From the NCBI RefSeq assembly GCF_900112355.1, contig NZ_FOLM01000001.1, forward strand, positions 293,276 to 357,275: a DNA stretch of 64,000 bases, given 5' to 3'. Source of the DNA: Streptomyces aidingensis (lineage in GTDB: Bacteria > Actinomycetota > Actinomycetes > Streptomycetales > Streptomycetaceae). The notes beneath the pieces are model-generated. The model ran no database searches, was not told where the DNA came from, and saw only the letters and a list, made by a program, of their open reading frames with translations. Within the stretch, counting starts at the first letter, position 1. Every line of letters starts with the position of its first letter. The translations under genes were made by a program, and so were the position numbers. Shown piece after piece: positions 49,083 to 57,218 of the stretch.

Positions 49083-50786
49083 TCAGCGTTCTCCTTTTCC
49101 GCCGGCCGGGGCGGTGTCGGCCGGGTCGGCCGGCCGGTCGCCCCGGGCGTGAGCCGCCCCGGCGTCTTCGGAGGCGTCCGGGCTGTCCGGGCTGTCCGGG
49201 CCGCCGGGGTCACCGGCGCGGCTGTCCCGCTCCGTGCCCGCCTGCCGCTCCGGGGCATGCTCTCCGGTCCGTGCCGCGGCCTGGCGCGGCAGCCGGAGGG
49301 TGAAGACGGCGCCGCCCTCCGGGGCGTTGTGCGCGGTGATCTCCCCGCCGTGCAGATGGGCGTTCTCCAGCGCGATGGACAGCCCGAGCCCGCTGCCCTC
49401 GGACCGCGGCCGGGAGGCGCTCGCCTTGTAGAAGCGGTCGAAGACATGCGGCAGCACCTCGGCCGGGATGCCCGGCCCGTTGTCCGCCACCGCGATCACG
49501 ACGTCGTCCCGCCCCTCGGCGCGGTCCTCGAAGACCGTGACCCGCACCGGCGAGCCGCCGTGCTTGAGCGCGTTGCCGATCAGATTGGCCAGCACCACGT
49601 CCAGCCGCCGCGGATCCAGCCGGGCCACCACGTCCCGCTCCCCGCTGACCTGGACCGCGTCCAGCCAGGCCCGGTCGTCCAGACAGGCGGTGATCTGGTC
49701 GACGATATTGACGTCGTCCAGCACCATCCGGGCGGTGCCCGCGTCGAACCGGGTGACCTCCATCAGATTCTCGACCAGCACATTGAGCCGCCTGGTCTCG
49801 CTCACCACGAGCTGCACCGCCGGCGCGATCATCGGGTCCAGCGAATCCACCTCGTCCTCCAGGACATCGGTGACCGCGGTGATCGCCGTCATCGGGGTGC
49901 GCAGTTCGTGCGACATGTCGGCGACGAAGCGGCGGCTGGCGGCCTCCCGGGCGCGCAGATCCGCCACCCGCTCCTCCAGGGCCGCCGCCGTCCGGTTGAA
50001 GGTCCGGGTCAGCTCGGCCAGTTCGTCCGCGCCGCGCTCCTCCAGCCGGGTGGACAGCTCGCCGTCGCCCAGCCGCCGGGCCGCGCTGTTCAGCCGCTGC
50101 ACCGGGCGCAGCACGGTGGTGGCGGCGGTCTGCGCCAGGACCACCGAGCCCAGCAGGGCCAGCGCGGTCGCTATCCCCAGCGACCAGGCCAGCGAGTCGA
50201 GGTCGTCCTGCTCCGGTCCGAGGGTGGCCAGCATGTAGCCGGTGGGCCCGCCGCCCATCACCTGTGCGCCGCCCACCAGATAGGGCTCGCCGCCCATGGA
50301 GATCCGCTGCCAGTAGAGATGGAACGGCGCGGCCTCGGCGTCCGCCGGCGCGGTCCGCCGGGTGTGCACCGCCTCGGTCAGCGCATCCGGCACCATCTCC
50401 AGGGTGAAGGTGCGCGGATCGGACTGGGCCACGCAGACCGAGCCGTCGCTCATCTCCATCACCAGGACGACCTGGTAGCCCTGGGAGGTGGAGGCCAGCT
50501 CCCCGGCCGTGGAGCGCAGGGTGTGGCACGGCGGCTGGTCGGGCAGCGAACTCGCCCGCTGCTCCAGGGAGGTGCTGAAGTCGTTGAGGGCGGCGTTCTG
50601 GGAGCGGGTGAGCACCGCGTCCCGGGTGAGCCAGTAGGCGATGCCGGACACCGACACCGCCGCGATCAGCGCCACCAGCGCGAAGACCGTCACCAGCCGG
50701 AACCGCAGGCTGGTCAGGCGCAGGGCGCCCTGCCGCCAGCGCCGCAGCCGGCCGCCGGTCCCGCTCCCGGTGGCGCCGCCGGTCAC
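49083..50786 (-). CDS. afsQ2: Two-component sensor histidine kinase AfsQ2
   Basis: 567 residues. N-terminal membrane helix (FRLVTVFALVALIAAVSVSG, about 30-50), extracytoplasmic sensor (about 50-195), second helix (about 195-215), HAMP, HisKA with FVADMSHELRTPM (phospho-His), and a complete ATPase domain: N box LANLIGNALKHGG, G1 ADNGPGIP and G2 SEGSGLGLSI. The C-terminal ~60 residues are Gly/Asp/Pro-rich. GTG start in a 4-base overlap with the response regulator. The name rests on the neighbouring regulator, which closely matches AfsQ1, and on the divergent sigQ. Confidence 0.92.
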   Translation of the reverse strand: MTGGATGSGTGGRLRRWRQGALRLTSLRFRLVTVFALVALIAAVSVSGIAYWLTRDAVLTRSQNAALNDFSTSLEQRASSLPDQPPCHTLRSTAGELASTSQGYQVVLVMEMSDGSVCVAQSDPRTFTLEMVPDALTEAVHTRRTAPADAEAAPFHLYWQRISMGGEPYLVGGAQVMGGGPTGYMLATLGPEQDDLDSLAWSLGIATALALLGSVVLAQTAATTVLRPVQRLNSAARRLGDGELSTRLEERGADELAELTRTFNRTAAALEERVADLRAREAASRRFVADMSHELRTPMTAITAVTDVLEDEVDSLDPMIAPAVQLVVSETRRLNVLVENLMEVTRFDAGTARMVLDDVNIVDQITACLDDRAWLDAVQVSGERDVVARLDPRRLDVVLANLIGNALKHGGSPVRVTVFEDRAEGRDDVVIAVADNGPGIPAEVLPHVFDRFYKASASRPRSEGSGLGLSIALENAHLHGGEITAHNAPEGGAVFTLRLPRQAAARTGEHAPERQAGTERDSRAGDPGGPDSPDSPDASEDAGAAHARGDRPADPADTAPAGGKGER

Positions 50787-51460
50787 TGCGGGGCGTCCAG
50801 CCGGTAACCCACACCGCGCACGGTGCGGATCAGCTTGGGCGAGGAGGGCACGTCCTCCACCTTGGCGCGCAGCCGCTGCACACAGGCGTCCACCAGACGG
50901 GAGTCGCCGAGATAGTCGTGCTCCCAGACCAGCCGCAGCAACTGCTGCCGGGACAGGGCCTGGCCGGGACGGCGGCTCAGCTCCAGCAGCAGCCGCAGTT
51001 CGGTCGGGGTGAGCTTCAGCTCCTGGCCGTTCTTGGTGACGGTCATGGCGGCCCGGTCGATCACTATGGCGCCGAACGCCGCCGAGTCGCTGGTCTCCCG
51101 CTCGCCGCGGCGCATCACGGCCCGTACCCGGGCGTCCAGCACCCGGATCTGCACCGGCTTGACCACATAGTCGTCGGCGCCGGACTCCAGGCCGACCACC
51201 ACGTCGATGTCGTCGCTGCGCGCGGTGAGCAGAATGATCGGGAGCTGGTCGGTGCGGCGGATACGCCGGCACACCTCGAAGCCGTCGATGCCGGGCAGGC
51301 CCACGTCCAGCACGATGAGGTCCGGCCGCTGCTCGCGCAGCAGGCGCAGACCCTCTTCGCCGGAAGGCGCGGTGATCACCCGGTGCCCCTGGCGGGTCAG
51401 GCCCATCTCCAGGCCGGTGCGCACGGCGTCGTCATCCTCGATCAGCAACAGGAAAGCCAC
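50783..51460 (-). CDS. afsQ1: Two-component response regulator AfsQ1
   Basis: 225 residues, OmpR/PhoB type. Receiver: LLLIEDDDAVRTG, phospho-acceptor Asp52 in VLDVGLPGIDGFEV, ILLTARSDD, and Lys in DYVVKPVQ. C-terminal winged helix: TPTELRLLLELSRRPGQ, LVWEHDYLGDSRLVD, RTVRGVGYRLD. The sequence matches my memory of S. coelicolor AfsQ1 closely, including length and Asp52. The GTG at 51460 aligns with its start; ATG 51469 is the alternative. AfsQ1 responds to glutamate/nitrogen conditions and controls antibiotic and central-metabolism genes. Confidence 0.95.
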   Translation of the reverse strand: MAFLLLIEDDDAVRTGLEMGLTRQGHRVITAPSGEEGLRLLREQRPDLIVLDVGLPGIDGFEVCRRIRRTDQLPIILLTARSDDIDVVVGLESGADDYVVKPVQIRVLDARVRAVMRRGERETSDSAAFGAIVIDRAAMTVTKNGQELKLTPTELRLLLELSRRPGQALSRQQLLRLVWEHDYLGDSRLVDACVQRLRAKVEDVPSSPKLIRTVRGVGYRLDAPQ

Positions 51461-51639
51461 GCCGGTCATTCTGGCCCATGGCCCGGCCGGAGTACGAGCG
51501 TGCGGTCGTGAATGCCGGCCCGGGTGCCCGGTTCGTGGTGACATGTCGGCGGATTTCGCAGGTGGCGGCCGGACCGGCGGGCCGGCCGGGGGCGTGCCGG
51601 GCGGTGCCGGGCGCTGTGCGGAACCCCCCGGCTCCGCCT

Positions 51640-51655
51640 GTGACAGCGCTGTGAC
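51640..51655. promoter_or_regulatory. AfsQ1-binding box, GTGAC-N6-GTGAC
   Basis: GTGAC at 51640-51644 and at 51651-51655 with exactly six bases (AGCGCT) between them. This fits the published AfsQ1 consensus GTnAC-N6-GTnAC perfectly and lies in the afsQ1-sigQ intergenic region, 84 bp before sigQ, where AfsQ1 is known to act in S. coelicolor. The spacing puts the half sites on the same DNA face. Confidence 0.88.
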
Positions 51656-51738
51656 AGTCGGGGGACCCCGCGATGAAACTGGCCGGGCAGATTATTCCCC
51701 GACGGAACGCAGCGACGACTCCACGACGGGGGAGAGCG

Positions 51739-52545
51739 ATGAGCGCACTGCAGAGCAAGCACACCGCAGTCGGCACCAACCGCTCGCACGCCACCGCGGT
51801 GGCGCACGTCCGCTGCGACAAGCCGTCCGGTGCGGCGAACAGGCTCGGGGGTCGTCGCGGCATCGGACACCAGCGTCCGGCGTATCTCGCGCTCGCCCAG
51901 GGGGAAGCGGGCAAGGGCGGGGACACGGCGGACACGCCGGCCGGGGGGCCGGCGGTACGGCGGCGGGGGGGCACCACCGCGTACGGGGAGGCAGCCGGGG
52001 GACACCGGCGCCCGGGGGGAGGCGCAGAGGCGGAGTTCACCGCCTATGTGCAGGAGCGCCGGGCCTCCCTGTACGCAGCCGCCTACCATCTGACCGGTGA
52101 CCGGTACGAGGCCGAGGACCTGCTGCAGAACGCGCTGCTGTCCACCTACCGGGCCTGGGACCGGATCGCCGACAAGGCGGCGGTGGGCGGGTATCTGCGC
52201 CGGACCATGACCAATCTGCACATCAGTGCCTGGCGACGGCGCAAGCTCAACGAATATCCGACCGAGGAACTGCCGGAGACGGCGGGGGAGCTGGACAGCA
52301 TGCGCGGCACCGAGCTGCGCACGGTGCTGTGGCAGGCGCTGGCGCGGCTGCCCGAGCAGCAGCGCACCATGCTGGTTCTGCGGTACTACGAGGGACAGAC
52401 CGATCCGGAGATCGCCGACACGCTGAACATCAGTGTCGGCACCGTGAAGAGCAGCATCTGGCGCACGCTGCGCCGGCTGCGCGAGGACCGGGCACTCAGC
52501 CACGGGCGGGACCGCGAGGTGTCCTACGACGAGCTGGTTGCCTGA
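51739..52545 (+). CDS. sigQ: ECF sigma factor SigQ
   Basis: 268 residues. The first ~105 are a Gly/Ala/Arg-rich extension of low complexity. Sigma region 2 follows (EFTAYVQERRASLYAAAYHLTGD, split; AEDLLQNALLSTYRAW; GYLRRTMTNLHISAWRRRK), then region 4 (LARLPEQQRTMLVLRYYEGQ; DTLNISVGTVKSSIWRTLRRL). SigE-family-like architecture. Divergent to afsQ1 and controlled by the AfsQ1 box. ATG 51739 with GGGGGAGAG upstream; an in-frame start further upstream (51673) exists. The extension's boundaries are uncertain; region 2 begins near 52036. Confidence 0.9.
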   Translation: MSALQSKHTAVGTNRSHATAVAHVRCDKPSGAANRLGGRRGIGHQRPAYLALAQGEAGKGGDTADTPAGGPAVRRRGGTTAYGEAAGGHRRPGGGAEAEFTAYVQERRASLYAAAYHLTGDRYEAEDLLQNALLSTYRAWDRIADKAAVGGYLRRTMTNLHISAWRRRKLNEYPTEELPETAGELDSMRGTELRTVLWQALARLPEQQRTMLVLRYYEGQTDPEIADTLNISVGTVKSSIWRTLRRLREDRALSHGRDREVSYDELVA

Positions 52546-52659
52546 ACGGCGGGGGCGATACAGGGGGCTCGCGCCGGGCTCCGGCCCGGCGCGGGAGGAA
52601 GCGGGGCAACCCGAGGGAAGGGGAAAACCGGGGGAACCGAGGGGGGACACCCGGGGGGA

Positions 52660-52700
52660 GCAAGGGGTCCGGTCGTCAGGGGGGCGACCGGGCCCCTTGC
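52660..52700. terminator. First hairpin between sigQ and the kinase gene
   Basis: GCAAGGGGTCCGGTCG (52660-52675) pairs with CGACCGGGCCCCTTGC (52685-52700) over 16 bases with one wobble and a 9-base loop. It lies in the 247-bp gap between convergent genes. Confidence 0.82.
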
Positions 52701-52737
52701 GCATGCCCGCCTCCGGTCCCGGGCCCGCCTCCGGGGC

Positions 52738-52771
52738 CCGGTCCCGTGCCCGTGACCGGGCACGGGACCGG
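52738..52771. terminator. Second hairpin between sigQ and the kinase gene
   Basis: A perfect 15-bp stem (52738-52752 with 52757-52771) with a TGAC loop lies 21 bp past the minus-strand kinase stop. With the hairpin at 52660-52700 it makes a double barrier between the converging transcripts. Confidence 0.85.
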
Positions 52772-52792
52772 TCGCGGCACGAACCTCCCGGC

Positions 52793-53458
52793 TCAGGGGA
52801 GCGGCGGCGGACCGGCGGCAGCGCCGGCGCCGTTGTGCAGGCGGGCGATGCGGGCCAGCGCCTCGTCACGGGCGCAGGGGTGGGCACCGAGCGCCATGTG
52901 CCGGGCCACGATGCCGTGCTCGGCACGCATCAGCAGCCAGCCGCGGCGCAGCAGGAACGGCACCGGTTTGCGCGCCTCGCGGATGTCCCGCAGCAGCCGG
53001 CGCCGGAAGGTGGTCAGCGGCCGGTTGCGCAGACAGATCGTGTCGGCGAGCAGCCCGAGCCGCGCACAGCGGCGGCCGATCTCCGCCGCGAAGATGCCCT
53101 CGGCCACAAACAGCGGGCTGCCGGTCAGGTCCAGTGTCCGCCGGCCGCTGCGGGCGCTCGCGGCGATGTCGTAGGCCGGGACGATGGCGCTGCCCCGGGT
53201 GCACAGCCGCACCACGGCGGCCATGGCGGCGTCGGCGTCCCAGGAGCCCGGGGAGTCCCAGTCCACCGCGCTGCCGTCGGCCAGCAGCGGCAGCGTCGGA
53301 TCCCCGGCCTCCTTGTAGAAGTCGTCCAGCGGCAGCACCGGAAGCCCCGAGCGCCCGGCGAGCCGGGACTTGCCCGAGCCGGACGGACCCGTCAGCAGAA
53401 TCGCCCGGGCCCGCGGTCCGGATCTCGGCGGCATGCCCTCACTCACCGGTTCACTCAC
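52793..53458 (-). CDS. Uridine kinase-like P-loop NTPase
   Basis: About 221 residues from GTG 53458. P-loop LLTGPSGSGKSRLA near the N-terminus, LPLDDFYKEAGDPTLP (the Asp-Phe-Tyr substrate segment of uridine/cytidine kinases), DWDSPGSWD, VAEGIFAAEI and the Arg-rich lid RRRLLRDIREARK. It would phosphorylate uridine/cytidine with NTP, the salvage branch opposing breakdown by the neighbouring deo genes. Alternative starts are GTG 53446 and ATG 53434; GAGAAT eight bases before GTG 53458 could be a -10 box of a leaderless mRNA. It sits between sigQ and the aldehyde dehydrogenases. Confidence 0.8.
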   Translation of the reverse strand: MSEPVSEGMPPRSGPRARAILLTGPSGSGKSRLAGRSGLPVLPLDDFYKEAGDPTLPLLADGSAVDWDSPGSWDADAAMAAVVRLCTRGSAIVPAYDIAASARSGRRTLDLTGSPLFVAEGIFAAEIGRRCARLGLLADTICLRNRPLTTFRRRLLRDIREARKPVPFLLRRGWLLMRAEHGIVARHMALGAHPCARDEALARIARLHNGAGAAAGPPPLP

Positions 53459-53559
53459 GGGAGACCATTCTCGCCCGGCGCGGGCGGGCCGGGCCCGCCC
53501 GGGCGGGCCGCGGGGGCGTGGCGACCGCCACACCCGCGCGGAACCCCGGCCCGGCCGGT

Positions 53560-54576
53560 TCAGACACCCATCGGGTGCCAGACCGTCTTGGTCTCCAGGA
53601 AGGCCAGCAGGCGGTCGGTGGACTGCCCGGCCGTCCAGTCCTCCGCGCGGGGGCGGAACACCCGCTTGAGATTCTCCGCCGCGGCCTTCTCCAGCTCCCG
53701 GGCCAGGGCCGGGTCCGGCCCGGCGCCGGTGAGGTCGATGGCGTTGACGTCCTGGTGCGCGGCGAGCGGGCCGGCCAGTTCGGCGGTCCGGCCGGAGAGC
53801 ACATTGACCACTCCGCCCGGTACGTCGGAGGTGGCCAGCACCTCGCCGAGGGAGAGCGCGGGCAGCGGCGCCGGTTCGGCGGCCACCACCACCGCCGTAT
53901 TGCCGGTGGCGATCACCGGCGCCAGCACCGAGACCAGTCCCAGCAGGGACGACTCGGGCGGCGCCAGCACCGCCACCACGCCCGTCGGCTCGGGGGTGGA
54001 GAGATTGAAGTAGGGCCCCGCCACCGGATTGGCCGCGCCGGCGATCTGGGCCACCTTGTCGGACCAGCCCGCGTACCAGACCCAGCGGTCGACCGCGGCG
54101 TCCACCCGGGCGGCGGCCGTCCCGGGGGGCAGGCCCTCGGCGGCGGCCACCTCGGCGGCGAACTGCTCGCGGCGGCCCTGGAGCATCTCGGCCACCCGGT
54201 AGAGGATCTGGCCGCGGTTGTAGGCGGTCGCGCCCGACCAGCGGGGGAACGCCTTGCGGGCGGCCACCACCGCGTCCCGGGCGTCCTTGCGGGAGGCGCG
54301 CGGGGCGTTGGCCAGCCAGTCGCCGGCTGTGTCGGTCACCTGGTACACCCGCCCGCTCTCGGACCGGGGGAAGGCACCCCCGATGAACAGCTTGTACGTC
54401 CTGAATACGTTCAGCCGCACGGCCGTCGTCCGCTCCTCCCGCGGCCGGTCCGGCCGGTCCTGTCCGGTCCGCCCGGTCTGCTGCTCGTCGTGCCTGTCCT
54501 GCGTGCTCCCCTTCGGCGGCTTCTGCGACTTCTGGGGCTTCTGGGGCTTCTGTGCTTTCTGCGGCTTACCGGACAT
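53560..54576 (-). CDS. Truncated aldehyde dehydrogenase-like protein without catalytic Cys (ALDH16-like second half)
   Basis: 338 residues. An N-terminal basic repeat tail (QKPQKPQK) and a charged linker occupy about 1-50. Then come aldehyde-dehydrogenase N-terminal sequence (YKLFIGGAFPRSESGR, ARKAFPRWSGATAYNRGQIL) and cofactor-domain sequence (GVVAVLAPPESSLLGLVSVL, GNTAVVVAAEP). The catalytic domain is missing: after AIDLTGAG the protein skips to KTVWHPMGV, with no catalytic Glu or Cys. The frame is intact and the gene overlaps the full-length enzyme by 11 bases, so it looks selected rather than decayed. It probably forms a complex with that enzyme, as the inactive half does in fused ALDH16 proteins. 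Confidence 0.82.
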   Translation of the reverse strand: MSGKPQKAQKPQKPQKSQKPPKGSTQDRHDEQQTGRTGQDRPDRPREERTTAVRLNVFRTYKLFIGGAFPRSESGRVYQVTDTAGDWLANAPRASRKDARDAVVAARKAFPRWSGATAYNRGQILYRVAEMLQGRREQFAAEVAAAEGLPPGTAAARVDAAVDRWVWYAGWSDKVAQIAGAANPVAGPYFNLSTPEPTGVVAVLAPPESSLLGLVSVLAPVIATGNTAVVVAAEPAPLPALSLGEVLATSDVPGGVVNVLSGRTAELAGPLAAHQDVNAIDLTGAGPDPALARELEKAAAENLKRVFRPRAEDWTAGQSTDRLLAFLETKTVWHPMGV

Positions 54577-56089
54577 CGAGGTACGCCTCCAGACCGTGCC
54601 GGCCGCCCTCGCGGCCGAAGCCCGACTCCTGGTAGCCGCCGAAGGGCGAGGCGGGGTCGAACCTGTTGAAGGTGTTGGCCCAGACCACTCCGGCCCGCAG
54701 CCGGTCCGCCATCCACAGGATGCGTGAGCCCTTCTCCGTCCAGATCCCGGCGGACAGACCGTAGGGGGTGTTGTTCGCCTTGGCCACGGCCTCCTCCGGG
54801 GTACGGAAGGTCAGCACCGACAGCACCGGCCCGAAGATCTCCTCCTGCGCGATCCGGTGCGCCTGGGACACCCCGGTGAACAGGGTGGGCGCGAACCAGT
54901 AGCCGTCGGACGGCAGCTCGCACGGCACCGACCAGCGCTCGGCGCCCTCCGCCTCGCCCGCCTCGGTGAGCGAGGCGATCCGGGCGAGCTGCTCGGCCGA
55001 GTTGATCGCGCCGATGTCGGTGTTCTTGTCCAGCGGATCGCCCACCCGGAGGGTGGTCAGCCGCCGCTTGAGGGCCGCCAGCAGCTCCTCCTGCACGGAC
55101 TCCTGCACCAGCAGCCGGGAGCCCGCGCAGCACACCTGGCCCTGATTGAAGAAGATGCCGCCCACGATGCCCTCGACCGCCTGGTCGAGGGGGGCGTCGT
55201 CGAAGACGATGTTGGCGCCCTTGCCGCCCAGCTCCAGGGTGAGCCGCTTGCCGGTACCGGCCACGGTGCGGGCGATCTCCTTGCCCACGGCGGTGGAGCC
55301 GGTGAAGGCGATCTTGTCCACGCCGGGATGCGCCACCAGATGGGCACCGGTGGTGCCGTCACCGGTGACGATGTTGACCACGCCGGCCGGCAGGCCCGCC
55401 TGACGGCAGATGTCCGCGAAGAACAGCGCGGACAGCGGGGTGGTCTCGGCCGGTTTGAGGACCACGGTATTGCCGCAGGCCAGCGCCGGGGCCACCTTCC
55501 AGGCCAGCATCAGCAGCGGGAAGTTCCACGGGATGACCTGCCCGGCCACGCCCAGCGGCTTCGGGTCCGTCCCGAACCCGGCGTGCGCCAGCTTGTCGGC
55601 CCAGCCGGCGTAGTAGAAGAAGTGCGCGGCGACCAGCGGCAGATCGGTGTCCCGGGATTCGCGGATCGGCTTGCCGTTGTCCCGGGTCTCCAGCACGGCC
55701 AGTTCGCGCGAGCGCTCCTGGATGATGCGGGCGATGCGGAACAGGTACTTGGCGCGCTCGGCGCCGGGCAGTCCCGCCCAGGCGGGAAAGGCGTCGCGGG
55801 CGGCGCGCACCGCGGCGTCCACATCCTCGGCGCCGCCGTAGGCCACCTCGCTCAGCGGCTCCTCGCTGGACGGGTCGAGGGTGGTGAAGGACTTGCCGTT
55901 GTGCGCCTCGCGGAACTCGCCGCCGATGTAGAGCCCGTAGGACGGGGCGATCTCCGCCAGATCGCGGGACTCGGGCGCCGGCGCGTAGGCGAAGCCCGGC
56001 AGCGGCCCGGGCGCGGAGCGCGGTCCGGCCGGTGTGATCGGTGTTGCCGTGGTGGTCGGTGTGGTCGTTGCGGTCGGCTGCTCGGTCAT
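54566..56089 (-). CDS. Aldehyde dehydrogenase, full-length, in the deoC operon
   Basis: 507 residues. Complete NAD(P)-dependent enzyme: PWNFPLLMLAWKVAPAL, KPAETTPLSAL, FTGSTAVGKEI, catalytic Glu in LTLELGGKGAN, catalytic Cys in QGQVCCAGSRLL, and QEEIFGPVLSVLTF near the end. It starts 6 bp after the deoC stop. DeoC releases acetaldehyde from deoxyribose-5-phosphate, so oxidation of acetaldehyde is the natural role here. N-terminal ~25 residues are Thr/Pro-rich. Confidence 0.92.
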   Translation of the reverse strand: MTEQPTATTTPTTTATPITPAGPRSAPGPLPGFAYAPAPESRDLAEIAPSYGLYIGGEFREAHNGKSFTTLDPSSEEPLSEVAYGGAEDVDAAVRAARDAFPAWAGLPGAERAKYLFRIARIIQERSRELAVLETRDNGKPIRESRDTDLPLVAAHFFYYAGWADKLAHAGFGTDPKPLGVAGQVIPWNFPLLMLAWKVAPALACGNTVVLKPAETTPLSALFFADICRQAGLPAGVVNIVTGDGTTGAHLVAHPGVDKIAFTGSTAVGKEIARTVAGTGKRLTLELGGKGANIVFDDAPLDQAVEGIVGGIFFNQGQVCCAGSRLLVQESVQEELLAALKRRLTTLRVGDPLDKNTDIGAINSAEQLARIASLTEAGEAEGAERWSVPCELPSDGYWFAPTLFTGVSQAHRIAQEEIFGPVLSVLTFRTPEEAVAKANNTPYGLSAGIWTEKGSRILWMADRLRAGVVWANTFNRFDPASPFGGYQESGFGREGGRHGLEAYLDVR

Positions 56090-56095
56090 AGCGGC

Positions 56096-57061
56096 TCAGT
56101 CCACCGTCACGTAGTCGGGGCCGGAGTAGCGCCCGGAGCTGAGCTTCTGGCGCTGCATCAGCAGGTCGTTCAGCAGGCTGGAGGCGCCGAACCGGAAGCG
56201 GTCGGGGCTCAGCCAGTCGGCGCCCAGGGTCTCGTTCACCAGCACCAGGTAGCGGATGGCGTCCTTGGTGGTGCGGATGCCGCCGGCCGGTTTCACGCCC
56301 ACCCGGGTGCCGGTGGCGGCGTGGAAGTCGCGCACCGCCTCCAGCATCAGCAGGGTGCCGGGCAGGGTGGCGTTGACGGCGACCTTGCCGGTGGAGGTCT
56401 TGATGAAGTCGGCCCCGGCCAGCATGGCCAGCCAGGAGGCGCGCCGGATGTTGTCGTAGGTGGCCAGCTCGCCGTTCTCGAAGATCACCTTGAGGTGGGC
56501 GTCCGGCTCCCCGCCGGGCCGGGCGCATTCCGCCTTGACCGCCCGGATCTCGTCGTGGACCTGGAGATAGCGGCCGGAGAGAAAGGCCCCGCGGTCGATC
56601 ACCATGTCGATCTCGTCGGCGCCGGCGGCCACCGCGTCCCGGGTGTCGGCCAGCCTGACCGGCAGGGCGGCCCGGCCGGACGGGAAGGCGGTGGCCACCG
56701 AGGCCACCTTGATCTCCGTTCCGGCCAGCGCCTGCCGGGCCACCGGGACCATGTCCGGGTAGACGCAGACGGCCGCCACCCGGGGCGTGCTGCGGTCGGC
56801 CGGGTCGGGGACGCGGCCCTTGGCGCACAGCGACCGGACCTTGCCGGCGGTGTCGGCGCCCTCCAGTGTGGTCAGGTCGACCATGGAGATGGCCAGGTCG
56901 ATGGCGTATGCCTTGGCCGTGGTCTTGATCGAACGGGTGGCCAGGGCGGCGGCGCGGGCCTGGAGGCCGACGGCGTCGACCCCGGGCAGGCCGTGCAGAA
57001 AGCGGCGCAGCGCGGCGTCCGAGGCGGCCACGTCCGCGAACGCGGAGGCTGTCTGTGGCAT
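56096..57061 (-). CDS. deoC: Deoxyribose-phosphate aldolase
   Basis: 321 residues. Splits 2-deoxyribose-5-phosphate to glyceraldehyde-3-phosphate and acetaldehyde. Schiff-base Lys in ADFIKTSTGKVAV, partner Lys in VGVKPAGGIRTTKDA, and EIDMVIDRGAFLSG at the N-terminal side of the barrel. Longer than the ~220-260-residue bacterial type; the length resembles the eukaryote-like class. ATG 57061; a GTG two codons earlier (57067) lies 6 bases after a TATGCT -10 box and may be the true leaderless start. Operator CTACGCGCGTAG lies directly upstream. First gene of the deoC-ALDH-ALDH' operon. Confidence 0.95.
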   Translation of the reverse strand: MPQTASAFADVAASDAALRRFLHGLPGVDAVGLQARAAALATRSIKTTAKAYAIDLAISMVDLTTLEGADTAGKVRSLCAKGRVPDPADRSTPRVAAVCVYPDMVPVARQALAGTEIKVASVATAFPSGRAALPVRLADTRDAVAAGADEIDMVIDRGAFLSGRYLQVHDEIRAVKAECARPGGEPDAHLKVIFENGELATYDNIRRASWLAMLAGADFIKTSTGKVAVNATLPGTLLMLEAVRDFHAATGTRVGVKPAGGIRTTKDAIRYLVLVNETLGADWLSPDRFRFGASSLLNDLLMQRQKLSSGRYSGPDYVTVD

Positions 57062-57073
57062 GGTCACCAGGGG

Positions 57074-57092
57074 AGCATATCTACGCGCGTAG
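57074..57092 (-). promoter_or_regulatory. Exact palindrome CTACGCGCGTAG and -10 box of deoC
   Basis: Palindrome at 57081-57092. On the minus strand a TATGCT -10 box (57079-57074) follows one base later and the GTG at 57067 six bases after that. The geometry mirrors the add promoter: palindrome, -10, leaderless GTG. Confidence 0.7.
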
Positions 57093-57218
57093 CCACCTGT
57101 CATCCCCCGGAACGGGCGCAGCACGGCCCGGTGCCCGGCCGGGAAGAAGGAAAAAGCCGCCGGGGAGCGACAACGCGAGCGGGTGAAACGGTGGTCTGGA
57201 GAGCTGAGGGGGTGCCCG

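Noticed and set aside
53560..54576. Treating the short aldehyde dehydrogenase as a pseudogene
   Set aside because: The frame is intact, overlaps the partner gene, and has a specific added N-terminal tail; the loss of the catalytic domain appears ancestral rather than decay.
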